This document shows, piece by piece, positions 37,989-51,200 of a DNA stretch of 64,000 bases; positions within the stretch are counted from its first letter, which is position 1, and every line of letters starts with the position of its first letter. Source of the DNA: Burkholderiales bacterium (lineage in GTDB: Bacteria > Pseudomonadota > Gammaproteobacteria > Burkholderiales > Methylophilaceae); NCBI GenBank assembly GCA_030831475.1, contig JAURKY010000008.1:46829-110828 (forward strand), in the 5' to 3' direction. The translations under genes and the position numbers were made by a program. The notes beneath the pieces were generated by a model. It was not told the DNA's origin and searched no databases. It saw only the letters and a program-made list of their open reading frames with translations.

Positions 37989-38017
37989 TTGTAAAACATT
38001 TATTATTATTCTACAAA
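37989..38017 (+). promoter_or_regulatory. Candidate sigma-70 promoter of amt
   Basis: TTGTAA (37989-37994) and TACAAA (38012-38017) are spaced by 17 bases, each matching four of six consensus positions. The RNA would start about 10 bases before the strong ribosome binding site AGGAG upstream of the amt ATG. No convincing sigma-54 (GG-N10-GC) element was found in the gap, which would have been expected for nitrogen control. Confidence 0.35.
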
Positions 38018-38035
38018 AATAAACAGGAGTAATTA

Positions 38036-39226
38036 ATGGATTCATTAGTTTATCAAGGAAATGTTCTTTTTATACTACTTGGCGCAATCATGGTGCTTGC
38101 AATGCATGCTGGCTTTGCGTTCTTAGAGGTTGGTACAGTTCGTGAAAAAAATCAGGTTAATGCGCTTGCTAAAATCATGGCTGATTTTTCAATATCCACC
38201 ATCGCTTACTTCTTTATTGGGTATTCTTTGGCTTATGGTTTAGACTTTTATGCAGTTGCTTCTTCATTGAGTGAAAAAAGCGCATATGATCTCGTTAAAT
38301 TTTTCTTTCTTTTAACTTTTGCTGCGGCTATTCCCGCTATTATCTCTGGCGGAATCGCTGAAAGAGCGAAATTTAATCCACAGTTAATCGCATCATTTTT
38401 ATTAGTAGGTTTTGTTTATCCTTTTTTTGAGGGTGCTACATGGAATGGGAATTATGGTTTTCAAGCTTTCTTAGAAAATAACTTTGGCGCTGCATTTAAT
38501 GATTTTGCAGGCTCAGTGGTTGTTCATGCAATGGGCGGATGGATTGCGTTGGCCGCAGTAATCATCTTAGGCGCAAGACATGGTCGTTACACTAAAGATG
38601 GAAAACTCATAGCAATTCCACCCTCAAATATTCCTTTTTTAGCCCTTGGTTCATGGATCCTAACCGTTGGGTGGTTTGGTTTTAATGTTATGTCAGCACA
38701 GACGCTAGAAGGGGTCTCAGGACTTGTCGCAGTTAATTCATTAATGGCCATGGTTGGTGGAACGCTGGCAGCTTTAGTTGTAGGCAAAAATGACCCAGGT
38801 TTTCTCTACAATGGACCGTTAGCAGGATTGGTAGCTGTATGTGCTGGATCAAACTTATTTCATCCATTGGGTGCTTTAGTTGTAGGTTTGGTTGCTGGCG
38901 CTCTATTTGTGTGGACATTTTCCTTAGCGCAAATCAAGTGGAAGATTGATGACGTTTTAGGTGTTTGGCCGTTACATGGTTTGTGCGGTGCATGGGGCGG
39001 TATCGCAGCTGGTATTTTTGGTCTTGAATACTTTGGTGGCATGGGTGGTGTAACATTTATGTCGCAACTTGTAGGCACGCTTGCAGGTATTGCTGTTGCT
39101 TTCATCGGTGGTTACATTGTCTACTCACTGGTACATAAACTCATGGACATAAGATTATCTCGAGAGGATGAGTTTGCAGGCGCAGATTTATCAATCCATA
39201 AAATTAATTCGATGACTCGAGATTAA
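38036..39226 (+). CDS. amt: Ammonium transporter, Amt family
   Basis: Amt is a trimeric inner-membrane channel for ammonium. The 396 residues form about eleven transmembrane helices with no cleaved signal peptide. The pore twin histidines are seen in GSVVVHAMGGW (about 160-170) and WPLHGLCGAWGGI (about 312-324). The phenylalanine-gate region is FAAAIPAIISGGIAERAKF. There is a strong AGGAG site 6 bases before the ATG. Unlike many proteobacteria, no glnK gene is adjacent. A perfect hairpin follows the stop and includes the ispD start. Confidence 0.95.
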   Translation: MDSLVYQGNVLFILLGAIMVLAMHAGFAFLEVGTVREKNQVNALAKIMADFSISTIAYFFIGYSLAYGLDFYAVASSLSEKSAYDLVKFFFLLTFAAAIPAIISGGIAERAKFNPQLIASFLLVGFVYPFFEGATWNGNYGFQAFLENNFGAAFNDFAGSVVVHAMGGWIALAAVIILGARHGRYTKDGKLIAIPPSNIPFLALGSWILTVGWFGFNVMSAQTLEGVSGLVAVNSLMAMVGGTLAALVVGKNDPGFLYNGPLAGLVAVCAGSNLFHPLGALVVGLVAGALFVWTFSLAQIKWKIDDVLGVWPLHGLCGAWGGIAAGIFGLEYFGGMGGVTFMSQLVGTLAGIAVAFIGGYIVYSLVHKLMDIRLSREDEFAGADLSIHKINSMTRD

Positions 39227-39231
39227 AGCTA

Positions 39232-39263
39232 CTTCGCCATGATAAAATTTTCTCATGGCGAAG
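39232..39263 (+). promoter_or_regulatory. Perfect 11-bp hairpin enclosing the ispD start codon
   Basis: CTTCGCCATGA at 39232-39242 is the exact reverse complement of TCATGGCGAAG at 39253-39263, with a 10-base loop (TAAAATTTTC). The amt stop is 5 bases upstream and the ispD ATG (39255-39257) is within the 3' arm. There is no T-run after the stem, so it is not a classical terminator. In mRNA it would sequester the start codon, and could couple ispD translation to ribosomes finishing amt, or protect the amt 3' end. Confidence 0.75.
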
Positions 39264-39953
39264 ATTCATCTTATTATTCCCGCTGCTGGCTCAAGTTTAA
39301 GAATGGGTCAGGCGCTTCCCAAACAGTTCACTGTTCTTGGTAACAATAAAACATTAATTGAAATCGTTGAGTCTGTTTTTTCTCGTATCAGTCAGATTGA
39401 TTCAATAAATATAGCTGTATCAAAAGAACAGAATCATATTGAAATTTTAAAAAATAAATTTTCAATCAAAACCCATATTCACTATTGCGGAGGAGCCTCA
39501 CGTGCCGAAACTGTTTTGAATGCAATTAATCAAATTAAATGTATGGCTGATGACTGGGTTATGGTTCATGATGCAGCGAGAATAGGCATTACTGAGGTTA
39601 TGATTCATCAATTTATTGATGCGATTGGAAAGGATAAAGTGGGAGGTATTATGGCGCTTCCTGCCTCAGATACAGTGAAGAGAGTAAACAAACAAAATAA
39701 AATTATTAGTACTGAAAGTAGGGATGAAATTTGGCTTGCGCAAACCCCTCAAATGTTTAGGTTTAAGCTCTTAAGAAAAGCCTTGGAAAATTTTGATGGA
39801 ATACCCACCGATGAATCTGAAGCCATTGAGTCTTTAGGACATAGGCCTAAATTATTTAAGGGTAGCCCATTAAATTTTAAAGTCACATTTCCTGATGATA
39901 TGAAGAGGGCTGAAAAATCATTAGAAATTTTAAGGGTTAATAAACATGATTAG
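39255..39953 (+). CDS. ispD: 2-C-methyl-D-erythritol 4-phosphate cytidylyltransferase
   Basis: IspD makes CDP-methylerythritol in the non-mevalonate isoprenoid pathway. The 232 residues start MAKIHLIIPAAGSSLRMG, with the CTP-binding loop PAAGSSLRMGQALPKQF (about 9-25), VMVHDAARIGIT near residue 105 and AQTPQMFRF near 160. There is no Shine-Dalgarno sequence and the ATG lies within a strong hairpin (39232-39263). The end overlaps ispF by 8 bases, the common ispD-ispF pair. Confidence 0.95.
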   Translation: MAKIHLIIPAAGSSLRMGQALPKQFTVLGNNKTLIEIVESVFSRISQIDSINIAVSKEQNHIEILKNKFSIKTHIHYCGGASRAETVLNAINQIKCMADDWVMVHDAARIGITEVMIHQFIDAIGKDKVGGIMALPASDTVKRVNKQNKIISTESRDEIWLAQTPQMFRFKLLRKALENFDGIPTDESEAIESLGHRPKLFKGSPLNFKVTFPDDMKRAEKSLEILRVNKHD

Positions 39954-40418
39954 AATTGGGCAGGGCCTTGATGTTCATAGGTTTGTTAAAAATAGACCAT
40001 GCATTATTGGTGGGGTCACAATAGACCATCCTTTTGGACTTGAGGGCCACTCAGATGCTGATGTATTGTTACATGCCATTGCTGATGCAATTTTGGGTGC
40101 CATAAGTGAGGGTGATATAGGGCATCATTTTTCTGATCAAGATTCAAAGAATAAGGATCTTGATTCCCGTATTATTTTAAAAAATGTTTTTTTAATGGCT
40201 CAAAAAAAAGGCTTTAAATTAGTTAATCTTGATGTAACGATTATTTGTGAAAAGCCAAAGATTTCACCCTATGTGCAAAAAATGAAAAAAAATATCGCAG
40301 AGGATTGTAGTTGCGAGCTTAGTCAAATTAATATTAAGGCCACTACGACTGAAGGGCTTGGTTTTTTGGGAAGAGGAGAGGGCATTGCAGCTCAGGCAAT
40401 ATGCTTGATGGAAAAAGA

Positions 40419-40422
<4 letters not shown>
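39946..40422 (+). CDS. ispF: 2-C-methyl-D-erythritol 2,4-cyclodiphosphate synthase
   Basis: IspF forms the cyclodiphosphate in the same isoprenoid pathway as IspD. The 158 residues include the zinc-binding DVHRF (Asp9 and His11 region), LEGHSDADVLLHAIADAILG with the metal-binding His (about 34-53), GDIGHHFSDQD and the C-terminal KATTTEGLGFLGRGEGIAAQ. It overlaps ispD by 8 bases. Its stop shares a TTAA palindrome with the stop of the opposing smr gene. Confidence 0.96.
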
Positions 40423-41922
<1,500 letters not shown>

Positions 41923-41999
41923 TTATAAAACAGTGGCCTTTGAAGCAAACATTAATAGCTTTTTTCTTAAATTTTTTTAGATTTTTTTATTCTACATAC

Positions 42000-42008
42000 T
42001 GCTATAAT
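42000..42008 (+). promoter_or_regulatory. Extended -10 promoter of ftsK
   Basis: TGCTATAAT is an exact match to the extended -10 consensus TG-n-TATAAT. It lies 29 bases before the GTG start of ftsK. The -35 region is only a T-rich stretch, as is common with extended -10 promoters. The remaining part of the 151-base gap is AT-rich and should hold the trxB promoter. Confidence 0.6.
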
Positions 42009-42037
42009 TTACTTACATATATCAGTTCTCAACAAAC

Positions 42038-44338
42038 GTGTTCGCAAAAAAAAGATCAAAAAAAAGTATAAAAAAAATTGTCTCTGATCAAACACCTCAG
42101 ATTTTAGCTCATCGGATATTTCGTGAGGCCACTTGGTTTATTCTACTCTTTATAGGCCTATACATTACGCTTGCTTTTGGAAGCTATTCGGTTTCAGACC
42201 CATCATGGTCAAATGCTATTGATGGCAAAAGTGCCATTCATAATATGGGAGGTATTTTTGGCTCATATTTTGCTGATTTATCGCTATATGCTTTTGGAAT
42301 TTCGGCTTGGTGGATGGTTTTTTTAAGCTTTTACAGTATCTTTTTGATCTATCCGCGTATTGAAAATGAAAATTATCAAACCAAGCACGTACTCGCGGTT
42401 CATTATTTTGGTTTTTTGGTTTTAATTATCTCCTCTTCAGCCATTGAAGCGGGCCATATTATTAGCATTTCTGCTGAATTACCAACGCTGCAAGGTGGAT
42501 TCTTGGGCCAAATTATAAATACTAATCTTTACAATACGATCGGTTATATTGGGTCACTTATTTTTTTAATCACAAGTTTTGCAGTTGGGTTTAGTTTATT
42601 TACTGGTTGGTCTTGGATAAGCATTTCTGAGGGCCTGGGAAATTTTATTTGTAATTTTATTCATTACCTATCTGAGTCCTACTCTAGCTGGCTAGACCGA
42701 CGTGAGGGTAAAAAGTTTGAGCGCCAAAGGGATGAGTTTGTATTGCTTGAGCGAAAGAAAAATGAGGACCGTATCCCGGTTACCATCATTGAGCCAAAGA
42801 CCACAATCAAAGAGAGTGTTCGTGTTGTTAAAGAAAAGCAGACGAATCTCTTTGGGGATTCCGATGCCGAACTTCCACCACTGCATTTATTAGACCAACC
42901 TCAAAAACAAGTACAAAAGCAATCAGCTGAGACGATTGAGTTTATTTCTAGACTAATTGAAAAAAAATTATTAGATTTTGGTATTGAAGCAAAAGTTATT
43001 TCAGCCCAGCCTGGCCCAGTTATTACTCGCTATGAATTTGAACCTGCACCTGGTGTTAAGGGTAGCCAGGTTACTAATTTATCCAGAGATTTAGCTCGAG
43101 CACTGTCAGTTATAAGCGTCAGGGTTGTTGAAACGATACCCGGTAAAACCTGTATGGGTTTAGAAATTCCTAATACAGATCGTCAAGTTGTCTACCTTTC
43201 AGAAATTATGAGTTCAAAAGTGTTTGCAGATACATCCGCCCTGCTAACGCTTGCCTTAGGTAAAGATATTTCTGGAAAACCTGAGGTTGCTGATATTTCT
43301 AAGATGCCCCATCTCTTAATTGCTGGTACGACTGGATCTGGAAAATCTGTTGCTATTAATGCACTGGTTCTAAGTATTTTATATAAAGCCAAACCTAATG
43401 AAGTGAAAATGATTTTAGTGGATCCAAAAATGCTTGAGCTTTCAGTTTATGATGGGATTCCACATTTATTAACACCTGTTGTGACAGATATGAGGCAGGC
43501 GGGACATGCGCTCAATTGGGCAGTAGCTGAAATGGAAAGGCGTTATAAATTAATGTCTACATTCGGTGTTAGAAATATTGCTGGTTTTAATCAAAAACTT
43601 ACAGATTCCATTGAAAAAAATAACCCGCTTACCAATCCATTTTCACTTGATCCAGAAAATCCTGAACCCTTAAATGAGCTGCCACAAATTTTAATCGTGA
43701 TCGATGAGCTAGCAGATTTGATGATGGTTGTGGGCAAAAAAATTGAAGAGCTTATTGCGAGATTAGCTCAAAAGGCAAGGGCATCTGGAATTCATTTGGT
43801 TTTGGCAACCCAGCGGCCTTCTGTGGATGTTATTACAGGACTGATTAAAGCAAATATTCCTTCTAGGATCGCATTTCAAGTATCAAGTCGAGTCGATTCA
43901 AGAACCATCTTGGATCAAATGGGGGCTGAAACTTTGCTTGGAAAAGGCGACATGCTTTATATGGCCCCTGGTGCGGGCTATCCTAATAGAATTCATGGTG
44001 CATTTGTATCGGATAATGAGGTGCATAAGGTTGTAAATTTTCTTAAACAAAAAGGCCAGCCAGAATATATCGAAGAAATTTTAAATCCTTCTGAAAATGA
44101 TTCTATCAGTGGCGGAAGTTTTGATGACACATCAGGCGAAAAAGACCCGCTCTACGATGAAGCCGTTGCAGTTGTTATGCAAACAAGAAAAGCTTCAATT
44201 TCATACGTTCAGCGTCACTTAAGAATTGGCTACAATAGGGCAGCCAGAATTATTGAGGATATGGAAAAAGCAGGCCTTGTATCTGCCATGCAGAGTAATG
44301 GCAATCGAGAAATTATTGCACCTGATTCCAATGACTAG
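42038..44338 (+). CDS. ftsK: DNA translocase FtsK/SpoIIIE
   Basis: FtsK pumps chromosomal DNA at the septum and helps dimer resolution. The 766 residues have about four N-terminal transmembrane helices (to about 195), a short charged linker, and the motor: Walker [15 protein letters not shown] (about 428-441), Walker [36 protein letters not shown], and the C-terminal winged-helix gamma domain (about 700-760, [18 protein letters not shown]). The long Pro/Gln linker of E. coli FtsK is absent. The start is GTG at 42038. The stop overlaps the lolA ATG (ATGACTAG). Confidence 0.96.
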   Translation: MFAKKRSKKSIKKIVSDQTPQILAHRIFREATWFILLFIGLYITLAFGSYSVSDPSWSNAIDGKSAIHNMGGIFGSYFADLSLYAFGISAWWMVFLSFYSIFLIYPRIENENYQTKHVLAVHYFGFLVLIISSSAIEAGHIISISAELPTLQGGFLGQIINTNLYNTIGYIGSLIFLITSFAVGFSLFTGWSWISISEGLGNFICNFIHYLSESYSSWLDRREGKKFERQRDEFVLLERKKNEDRIPVTIIEPKTTIKESVRVVKEKQTNLFGDSDAELPPLHLLDQPQKQVQKQSAETIEFISRLIEKKLLDFGIEAKVISAQPGPVITRYEFEPAPGVKGSQVTNLSRDLARALSVISVRVVETIPGKTCMGLEIPNTDRQVVYLSEIMSSKVFADTSALLTLALGKDISGKPEVADISKMPHLLIAGTTGSGKSVAINALVLSILYKAKPNEVKMILVDPKMLELSVYDGIPHLLTPVVTDMRQAGHALNWAVAEMERRYKLMSTFGVRNIAGFNQKLTDSIEKNNPLTNPFSLDPENPEPLNELPQILIVIDELADLMMVVGKKIEELIARLAQKARASGIHLVLATQRPSVDVITGLIKANIPSRIAFQVSSRVDSRTILDQMGAETLLGKGDMLYMAPGAGYPNRIHGAFVSDNEVHKVVNFLKQKGQPEYIEEILNPSENDSISGGSFDDTSGEKDPLYDEAVAVVMQTRKASISYVQRHLRIGYNRAARIIEDMEKAGLVSAMQSNGNREIIAPDSND

Positions 44339-44933
44339 AGTCCTCATCTGTTTTATTTTTTTTATTTCTAATCTTTTTGCATCTGATAATGAGCGTTTTG
44401 CTTCACTTATAGATAATATGAAGACACTCTCAGGTGACTTTGAGCAGGTAGTTACTGACATCAATGGAGACCTGGTCCAGGAAGTTAAAGGTCATTTTTA
44501 TTTTAAGAAACCTAATATGTTTCGATGGAATTATGAGGAACCTTATAAAAATCAAATTATCAGTGATGGTGAGTTAATTTATATGTACGATCCTGATTTA
44601 AAACAAGTCATTTTAAGTGCATTAAAAAAATTAGGTGGCGTGAGTCCTGCAATGCTTCTTGTGAGCTCGAAAGCAAAAGAATTCTTCTTAATCGATACTT
44701 TAAAAAAAGACGGAAAAGAATGGTTTAGGGCGGTCCCTAAGAAAGTCAATGAATCCTCATTTAAGCAGATTTTAATTTCTTTTAATAAAAATCAATTAAG
44801 TGAGATGCAAATTCAAGATAATTTTGATTATGTGACGAATATTTCTTTTATTGACCTCAAGGAAAATAAAACAATTAACGATGCTTTTTTTCTCTTTAAC
44901 ACCCCAGAAGGGGTTGATGTAATAAAAAATTAG
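44331..44933 (+). CDS. lolA: Outer-membrane lipoprotein carrier LolA
   Basis: LolA shuttles lipoproteins across the periplasm from LolCDE to LolB. I use the ATG at 44331, which overlaps the ftsK stop and gives a clean signal peptide ([17 protein letters not shown], residues 1-17). The frame is open further upstream but that part is an overlap with ftsK. The mature part has [31 protein letters not shown] (about 62-81) and MYDPDLKQV, typical of LolA. The gene is followed immediately by rarA. Confidence 0.94.
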   Translation: MTRVLICFIFFISNLFASDNERFASLIDNMKTLSGDFEQVVTDINGDLVQEVKGHFYFKKPNMFRWNYEEPYKNQIISDGELIYMYDPDLKQVILSALKKLGGVSPAMLLVSSKAKEFFLIDTLKKDGKEWFRAVPKKVNESSFKQILISFNKNQLSEMQIQDNFDYVTNISFIDLKENKTINDAFFLFNTPEGVDVIKN

Positions 44934-46229
44934 GTGACGAATACGCAAATCCCATTAGCTGAATACTTACGACCCACCAAAATTGAGGAGGTTATAGGTC
45001 AAGAACAATTGTTGGCTCAAGATAAGCCATTAAGACTTGCAATTGATTCTGGTAAATTACCTTCGATGATATTGTGGGGCCCACCTGGTGTTGGAAAGAC
45101 TACGTTGGCTCATGTGATTTCAAAAACATGCGATTTTAATTTTATTTCTCAATCTGCAGTTTTATCAGGCGTTAAAGAGATTAGGGAATCCATTGAGATT
45201 GCTAAACTTAATTTAGAGCATCATCAAAAAAGAACCATTCTCTTCGTCGACGAGGTTCATCGTTTTAATAAGAGTCAGCAAGATGCTTTTTTACCTCATA
45301 TAGAGTCAGGCCTCATAACATTTATTGGGGCAACAACAGAAAACCCGTCCTTTGAGGTTAATAAGGCTCTTCTCAGCCGATGCCAGGTATACACCCTTAA
45401 GGCTCTTGATGATGAAGCTCTAAAAAAAATAATTGATCGAGTTATCACGAAACAATCTAATTTAAACATTGAAGAAATTGCAAAAGAAACTCTATTACTT
45501 TTTTCTTCTGGCGACGCACGAAGATTAATTAATCTTCTGGAAATGGCTATTGATCAAATAACACTTCAAAAAGAATCAGTGATAACCAACGAAATAATAA
45601 AAAAGATTATTTCTGAAAAAACGAGACATTTTGATAAGTCGGGAGATCAATTCTATGACCAAATTTCTGCCCTTCATAAGTCTGTTAGGGGATCGGACCC
45701 CAATGCCGCACTTTACTGGTTGTTTAAGATGCTCGATGGCGGGGCTGACCCATTGTACTTAGCAAGGAGAATTGTTCGCATTGCCATAGAAGATATCGGT
45801 ATAGCGGATCCTAGAGCCCAGACCATGGCGCTTGAGGCTTATCAAATATACGAGAGACTTGGCTTTCCCGAGGGTGAATTAGCCCTCAGTAATGCTGTTA
45901 TCTACCTTGCAATGGCACCAAAAAGTAATAGTGCCTATGTTGCCTATAATGATGTTAAATCTTTTATCAAAGATCAGCCGCATACCGATGTACCTCTTCA
46001 TTTAAGAAATGCTCCCACCCAATTAATGAGTGATTTAAATTATGGTAAAGATTATCGTTATGCGCATAATGAGCCTTATGCATATGCAGCAGGTGAAAAA
46101 TATTTCCCTGATGATGTAGAACCTGTAAAATTTTACAACCCGACTGACAGGGGCTTAGAGAAAAAAATATCTGATAAATTAGACTTTTTAAAAAGTCTTG
46201 ATGAAGAATATAACAAGAGAAAGAAATAA
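44934..46229 (+). CDS. rarA: Replication-associated recombination protein A (MgsA)
   Basis: RarA is an AAA+ ATPase related to clamp loaders that acts at stalled replication forks. The 431 residues begin from GTG 44934, directly after the lolA stop. It has [20 protein letters not shown], Walker [16 protein letters not shown] (about 43-57), Walker [21 protein letters not shown] (about 102-121) and the C-terminal tetramerisation domain with [20 protein letters not shown]. serS follows after 2 bases, a frequent association. Confidence 0.95.
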   Translation: MTNTQIPLAEYLRPTKIEEVIGQEQLLAQDKPLRLAIDSGKLPSMILWGPPGVGKTTLAHVISKTCDFNFISQSAVLSGVKEIRESIEIAKLNLEHHQKRTILFVDEVHRFNKSQQDAFLPHIESGLITFIGATTENPSFEVNKALLSRCQVYTLKALDDEALKKIIDRVITKQSNLNIEEIAKETLLLFSSGDARRLINLLEMAIDQITLQKESVITNEIIKKIISEKTRHFDKSGDQFYDQISALHKSVRGSDPNAALYWLFKMLDGGADPLYLARRIVRIAIEDIGIADPRAQTMALEAYQIYERLGFPEGELALSNAVIYLAMAPKSNSAYVAYNDVKSFIKDQPHTDVPLHLRNAPTQLMSDLNYGKDYRYAHNEPYAYAAGEKYFPDDVEPVKFYNPTDRGLEKKISDKLDFLKSLDEEYNKRKK

Positions 46230-46231
46230 TA

Positions 46232-47515
46232 ATGATTGATACTACTCTATTAAGAGATGATTTGGCAGCAGTTGAAAAAAAGCTTTCTACAAGAGGCTTT
46301 AATTTTGACAGTAAACTTTTTTCATCTCTTGAGACTCAGCGCAAGGAGCTTCAGGTTAAAACTCAAGAACTCCAAGAATCAAGAAACCAGCTATCTAAGC
46401 AAATTGGTATTGAAAAGTCTAAAGGTATGGACAGCACGGACATTATGAATGAAGTTTCTAAAGTATCCTCTGATCTAAAAGATCTAGAGACTAACTTGTT
46501 AAAAATTCAAAATGAATTGCAAGATTATTTATTAACGGTACCTAATTTGCCTCATGATAGCGTTCCGGTTGGTAAAAATGAGAACGATAATCAGGTTGTA
46601 AAGGAATCTGGGACTATTAAAACCTATGATTTTGAAGTTAAAGATCATGTAGATGTAGGCTTTTCTCATGGGTTAGATTTTGACTTAGGCGCTAAACTTT
46701 CAGGGGCGCGATTTACTTTTATGCGTGGTCCGATTGCAAGGTTACATCGTGCGATTGCCCAATTCATGTTAGATACGCAAATTAATGATCATGGTTATGA
46801 AGAGTGTTATACCCCTTTTCTTGTGAATGCTGATTCATTATTAGGTACAGGACAGTTACCTAAGTTTGAAGAGGATCTTTTTTCAACTTCAAGAGGCGAT
46901 GATGATAGGTTATTTCTAATCCCAACCGGCGAGGTGCCCCTTACTAATCTTGCACGCGAGCTAATTGTCGATGAAAAAGAGCTTCCCATTAAGCTTACTG
47001 CATTAACACCTTGCTTTAGATCTGAGGCAGGTTCATATGGTAAAGATACGCGTGGCATGATCAGGCAACATCAATTTGAAAAAGTTGAAATGGTTCAGAT
47101 AGTGCACCCCGACCATTCTTACAAGGCATTAGATGAAATGGTTCAGCACGCGGAGAATATCCTATCAAAGCTTGAGTTACCTTATCGGGTAGTGAGTTTG
47201 TGCACCGGTGACATGGGTTTTGGTGCATCCAAAACTTACGATCTTGAAGTGTGGCTTCCATCTCAACAAACTTATAGAGAAATATCATCCGTATCTAATT
47301 GTGAGGCTTTTCAGTCTCGCAGGATGAAAGCAAGGTTCAAAGACTCGAATAAGAAGAATCATCTATTGCATACACTTAATGGCTCAGGTCTTGCAGTGGG
47401 CAGGGCGCTGGTGGCTATCCTTGAAAATTATCAGGAATCTAATGGTGATATAGGTATCCCTACAGTTTTACAAGCCTACATGGGTGGAATACAAAAAATT
47501 TCTATAGAAACTTAG
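46232..47515 (+). CDS. serS: Seryl-tRNA synthetase
   Basis: SerS charges tRNA-Ser. The 427 residues have the N-terminal coiled-coil tRNA arm (about 25-105), then the class II core with motif 2 [20 protein letters not shown] (about 257-276) and motif 3 [19 protein letters not shown] (about 388-406). [16 protein letters not shown] binds the substrate. The stop is shared in a TTAG with the rpiA stop on the other strand. Confidence 0.97.
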   Translation: MIDTTLLRDDLAAVEKKLSTRGFNFDSKLFSSLETQRKELQVKTQELQESRNQLSKQIGIEKSKGMDSTDIMNEVSKVSSDLKDLETNLLKIQNELQDYLLTVPNLPHDSVPVGKNENDNQVVKESGTIKTYDFEVKDHVDVGFSHGLDFDLGAKLSGARFTFMRGPIARLHRAIAQFMLDTQINDHGYEECYTPFLVNADSLLGTGQLPKFEEDLFSTSRGDDDRLFLIPTGEVPLTNLARELIVDEKELPIKLTALTPCFRSEAGSYGKDTRGMIRQHQFEKVEMVQIVHPDHSYKALDEMVQHAENILSKLELPYRVVSLCTGDMGFGASKTYDLEVWLPSQQTYREISSVSNCEAFQSRRMKARFKDSNKKNHLLHTLNGSGLAVGRALVAILENYQESNGDIGIPTVLQAYMGGIQKISIET

Positions 47516-48183
47516 GAATACTTCATGATATTGCCTTGGTCTGCAATCAGGGCCAGATGAGTCATATCTAAAAAAATTCCATGTTCAATGACACCAGGTA
47601 TTTGAGAAATTTCCGAAGCTAATTTAGACAAATCATCGTACTTAAATTCACAGTCCAGAACATAGTTGCCATAGGAGGTAATAGCGTAAGCATCGCCAGC
47701 AGCATTGGGCCTGAGATCACATTTTTGACTAATTTCTGTAATAAGCTTTTTTGCAATTTTCCATGCAATCGGCGTAATTTCAATAGGAATTGGGAACTTT
47801 TCGCCGATTTTAGCAACCATTTTAGATTTGTCCCCAATCACAATGAACTGCTTGCTAGTTTTGGCTAATAATTTTTCTCTAACCAGGTCGTAGCCTCGAC
47901 CCTTAAGCACCTCTAGTTCTTTAGTAACCTCATCAGCACCGTCAATGTATAGATCAATTGACTCAATTTGATCGAGCGATATATAACTTAACCCTGAATT
48001 AATTGCTCTGATTTGGCTTACGGTTGAGCTGGCAACGACTTTAATATTTAATGATTCTTGTTTTACTTTAGCACTTAAGAAGTCAATAAAAAGATTTGCA
48101 GTAGAACCAGTCCCTAAACCAATGATCATACCATCCTTAATGTAGTTAATTGCCTCTTTGGCTACTTGTTCTTTTTCGTTCAT
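47512..48183 (-). CDS. rpiA: Ribose-5-phosphate isomerase A
   Basis: RpiA interconverts ribose 5-phosphate and ribulose 5-phosphate, the latter being the acceptor of formaldehyde in the RuMP cycle. The 223 residues contain [19 protein letters not shown] (about 18-36, phosphate loop), [20 protein letters not shown] (about 82-101, catalytic Asp region) and [12 protein letters not shown]. The start is ATG 48183, 59 bases from the divergent mfd gene. The location next to mfd and serS has no clear functional meaning. Confidence 0.96.
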   Translation of the reverse strand: MNEKEQVAKEAINYIKDGMIIGLGTGSTANLFIDFLSAKVKQESLNIKVVASSTVSQIRAINSGLSYISLDQIESIDLYIDGADEVTKELEVLKGRGYDLVREKLLAKTSKQFIVIGDKSKMVAKIGEKFPIPIEITPIAWKIAKKLITEISQKCDLRPNAAGDAYAITSYGNYVLDCEFKYDDLSKLASEISQIPGVIEHGIFLDMTHLALIADQGNIMKYS

Positions 48184-48214
48184 TTTAGAACCTTTGGTTA
48201 TCTATTAATTTGTT

Positions 48215-48220
48215 TATAAT
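48215..48220 (+). promoter_or_regulatory. Candidate -10 element of mfd
   Basis: A perfect TATAAT lies 22 bases before the mfd ATG in the 59-base gap to rpiA. A -35 of TTTGGT at 48193-48198 is 16 bases upstream but weak. There is no obvious Shine-Dalgarno sequence before the mfd start. Confidence 0.45.
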
Positions 48221-48242
48221 GTCACGTTTTAAAAATTAATGC

Positions 48243-51200
48243 ATGACCAATAAAAATATTAATAGTCAAACGGAATTCAATCAAGACGGATACTTTCCAA
48301 TTGAGGTCGGCCTTCATCTTAAAAAAACTAAATCTAAACGAATAAATATTTTTACCCCATCTGTTCTTGATGCCATAAGGCTTAAGGAGGAAATTGGTTG
48401 GTTCTATCCTGATCTAAAAATAAACTTGCTCCCAGACTGGGAAACGCTTCCTTATGATGAGATATCACCCCATCCTGATTTAATTTCTGAAAGACTACAA
48501 ACCCTCTATTTAATGACCCAGAGTAAGTTTGATATTAATTTACTTCCAATCACTACATGTACCCATCTTCTACCTCCCAAAGAATATATTCAGCAATTCA
48601 CGTTTTTATTTAAAAAAGGCCAAGATGTTGATATTGCATTATTTAAAGATCAACTTACCTATAGCGGCTATTTGAATGTAGACAAGGTTATTAATCCTGG
48701 TGAATACGCAACGCGGGGTGGTATTTTAGATATTTTTCCAATGGGCTCGATCATTCCCTTCAGGATTGATTTTTTTGATTCAGAAATTGAGTCAATTAGA
48801 ACCTTTGATGTAGATTCCCAGCGAAGCCTTTATCCTGTGAGTGAAATCAAGCTTTTACCTGCCAAAGAATGCCGTCTTGATGAGACTGGCGTGACTTCAT
48901 TTAGAGAGTCATATCGAGATCGATTTGAAGGCGATCCATCAAAATCAAGAATCTATCAGAGTATCAGTAAAGGTATACCATTCGCAGGTATGGAGTGGTA
49001 CCTACCCATGTTTCATCAATCGACTAATACTATTTTTGATTATTTGAGTCGTGATGACGAGATAATCTTATTAGGTGATATTAATGGATCTGGCAAAAAA
49101 TACATAGATGAGGCCAAATCACGTTTTAGATTATTTGCCTACGATCAAGAAAGACCTATTCTAAATATCGAAGATATCCTCATTGGAAACGATTACTTTT
49201 TGGGTCAATTAAAAAACTTTTCTTCAAGAAGAGTAATAATTCAACCCCCTGTTATTGATGATGATTGCTCCATTGATCGAAACCATGACTTACCGCTCAA
49301 TAGATTAGCAAGAAAGATTGATTCAAAAAAAATCAAAACCTTGATCTGTGCTGAGGGTTTGGGTAGAAGAGAGACGTTAGCCAAACATATTGAACAAACT
49401 AAATTAGAGGTTAAAAAAGTTGAGTCATGGTCAGATTTTTTAGCTTCTAATGTCCCCATCAATTTAACCGTGTGCCCCCTTCATCATGGATTCACAACCA
49501 ATGAATTTATGGTAATCACAGAAAGTGAAATTTATCCTAATTTCGTAAAACAGACCCGACGCTCAACCCGAGATAAAAATTTTAATACTGATGTCATTGT
49601 GAAGGATCTTACTGAATTAAGCATAGGTGATCCGGTTGTGCATGAGCAGCATGGCGTTGGACGCTATCAAGGATTAGTCAATTTGGATCAGGGTGAAGGA
49701 AAAACCGAATTTTTATTATTACATTACGAGCGTGAAGATAAACTATATGTACCCGTATCCCATCTGCATTTAATTTCTAGATACTCAGGCGGGCCTGTTG
49801 AGACGGCTCCCTTGCACCAATTAGGTTCAGGTCTTTGGGAAAAGGCAAAAAAAAGAGCCCTTGGACAAATCCATGATACGGCTGCAGAGCTTTTAAACTT
49901 ATATTCGAAGCGCTCCATTAAAAAAGGATACGCCTTTAAGATTAATTTAAATGATTATGAACAGTTTGTTGAAGGATTTTCATTTGAAGAAACCCCTGAT
50001 CAATTAGAGGCCATTGAGCAGGTCATAAAAGATATGGAATCCATACGCCCAATGGATAGATTGATATGTGGTGATGTGGGCTTTGGTAAAACAGAGGTTG
50101 CATTAAGAGCTACCTTTGTTGCCGCGATGAATAACAAGCAAGTGGTTATTTTAGTTCCTACTACACTCCTAGCTGAACAACACTATAAAAACTTTAGCGA
50201 TCGTTTTGTTAATTGGCCATTAAGAATTGAGGAGGTATCTCGTTTTAAATCAAAAAAAGATCAAGACAGAATTCTGTCTGAATTAGAGGAGGGCAAGATC
50301 GATATCATTATTGGCACTCATAAAATGTTACAAGATAATGTTAAGTTTAAAGAGCTGGGCTTAATTATTATTGACGAGGAACATCGATTTGGCGTAAGAC
50401 AGAAAGAAAAGTTAAAGAAATTTAAGGCCAATGTCGACGTTTTAACCCTAACTGCTACACCCATACCAAGAACCCTCTCTATGGCCATGGAGGGTTTAAG
50501 AGAGTTCTCTATTATTGCTACACCTCCACAAAAAAGATTATCCATTAAAACCTTGGTCGTTAACCATAGCCAAGGCATTATCAGGGAGGCGGTGCTCCGC
50601 GAGTTTAACAGGGGTGGCCAAGTTTATTTCTTACACAACGATGTCAATACAATCCAGTCCCAATTTGAAAAGTTAAAAAAACTTTTACCTGAAGCCCAAA
50701 TTGGAATTGCGCATGGTCAATTAAGGGAGAGGGAGTTAGAAAGAGTCATGCAAGATTTCCATCAGCAAAGAATCAATCTATTGTTATGCTCCACCATTAT
50801 TGAAACCGGAATTGATATTCCGACAGCCAATACGATGATCATTAATCGTTCAGACAAGTTTGGTTTGGCTCAATTACACCAACTTCGAGGCCGTGTTGGT
50901 CGTTCTCACCACCAAGCCTATGCCTATTTGTTGCTTGATGAAGATAGAAAAATTACTGCACAAGCAAAAAAACGTCTTGAGGCAATCCAGTTGCTTGAGG
51001 ACCTTGGCTCTGGTTATTACTTAGCCATTCATGATCTTGAAATTCGTGGTGCTGGCGAACTTTTGGGTGATAATCAAAGTGGGCAAATTCATGAAATTGG
51101 TTTTAATCTTTATATCGACATGCTCAACCATGCAGTTAAAAATCTCAAAAAAGGTAAAACCGTTGATATTAATGATCCAATAAGAGCGAACAAAGATATA

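Noticed and set aside
37926..38035. Sigma-54 promoter for amt
   Set aside because: GGCTC followed by TTCA lacks the GC of the -12 element, and no other GG-N10-GC was seen.
44226..44330. N-terminal extension of LolA
   Set aside because: It overlaps ftsK in another frame, and the ATG at 44331 gives a direct signal peptide.
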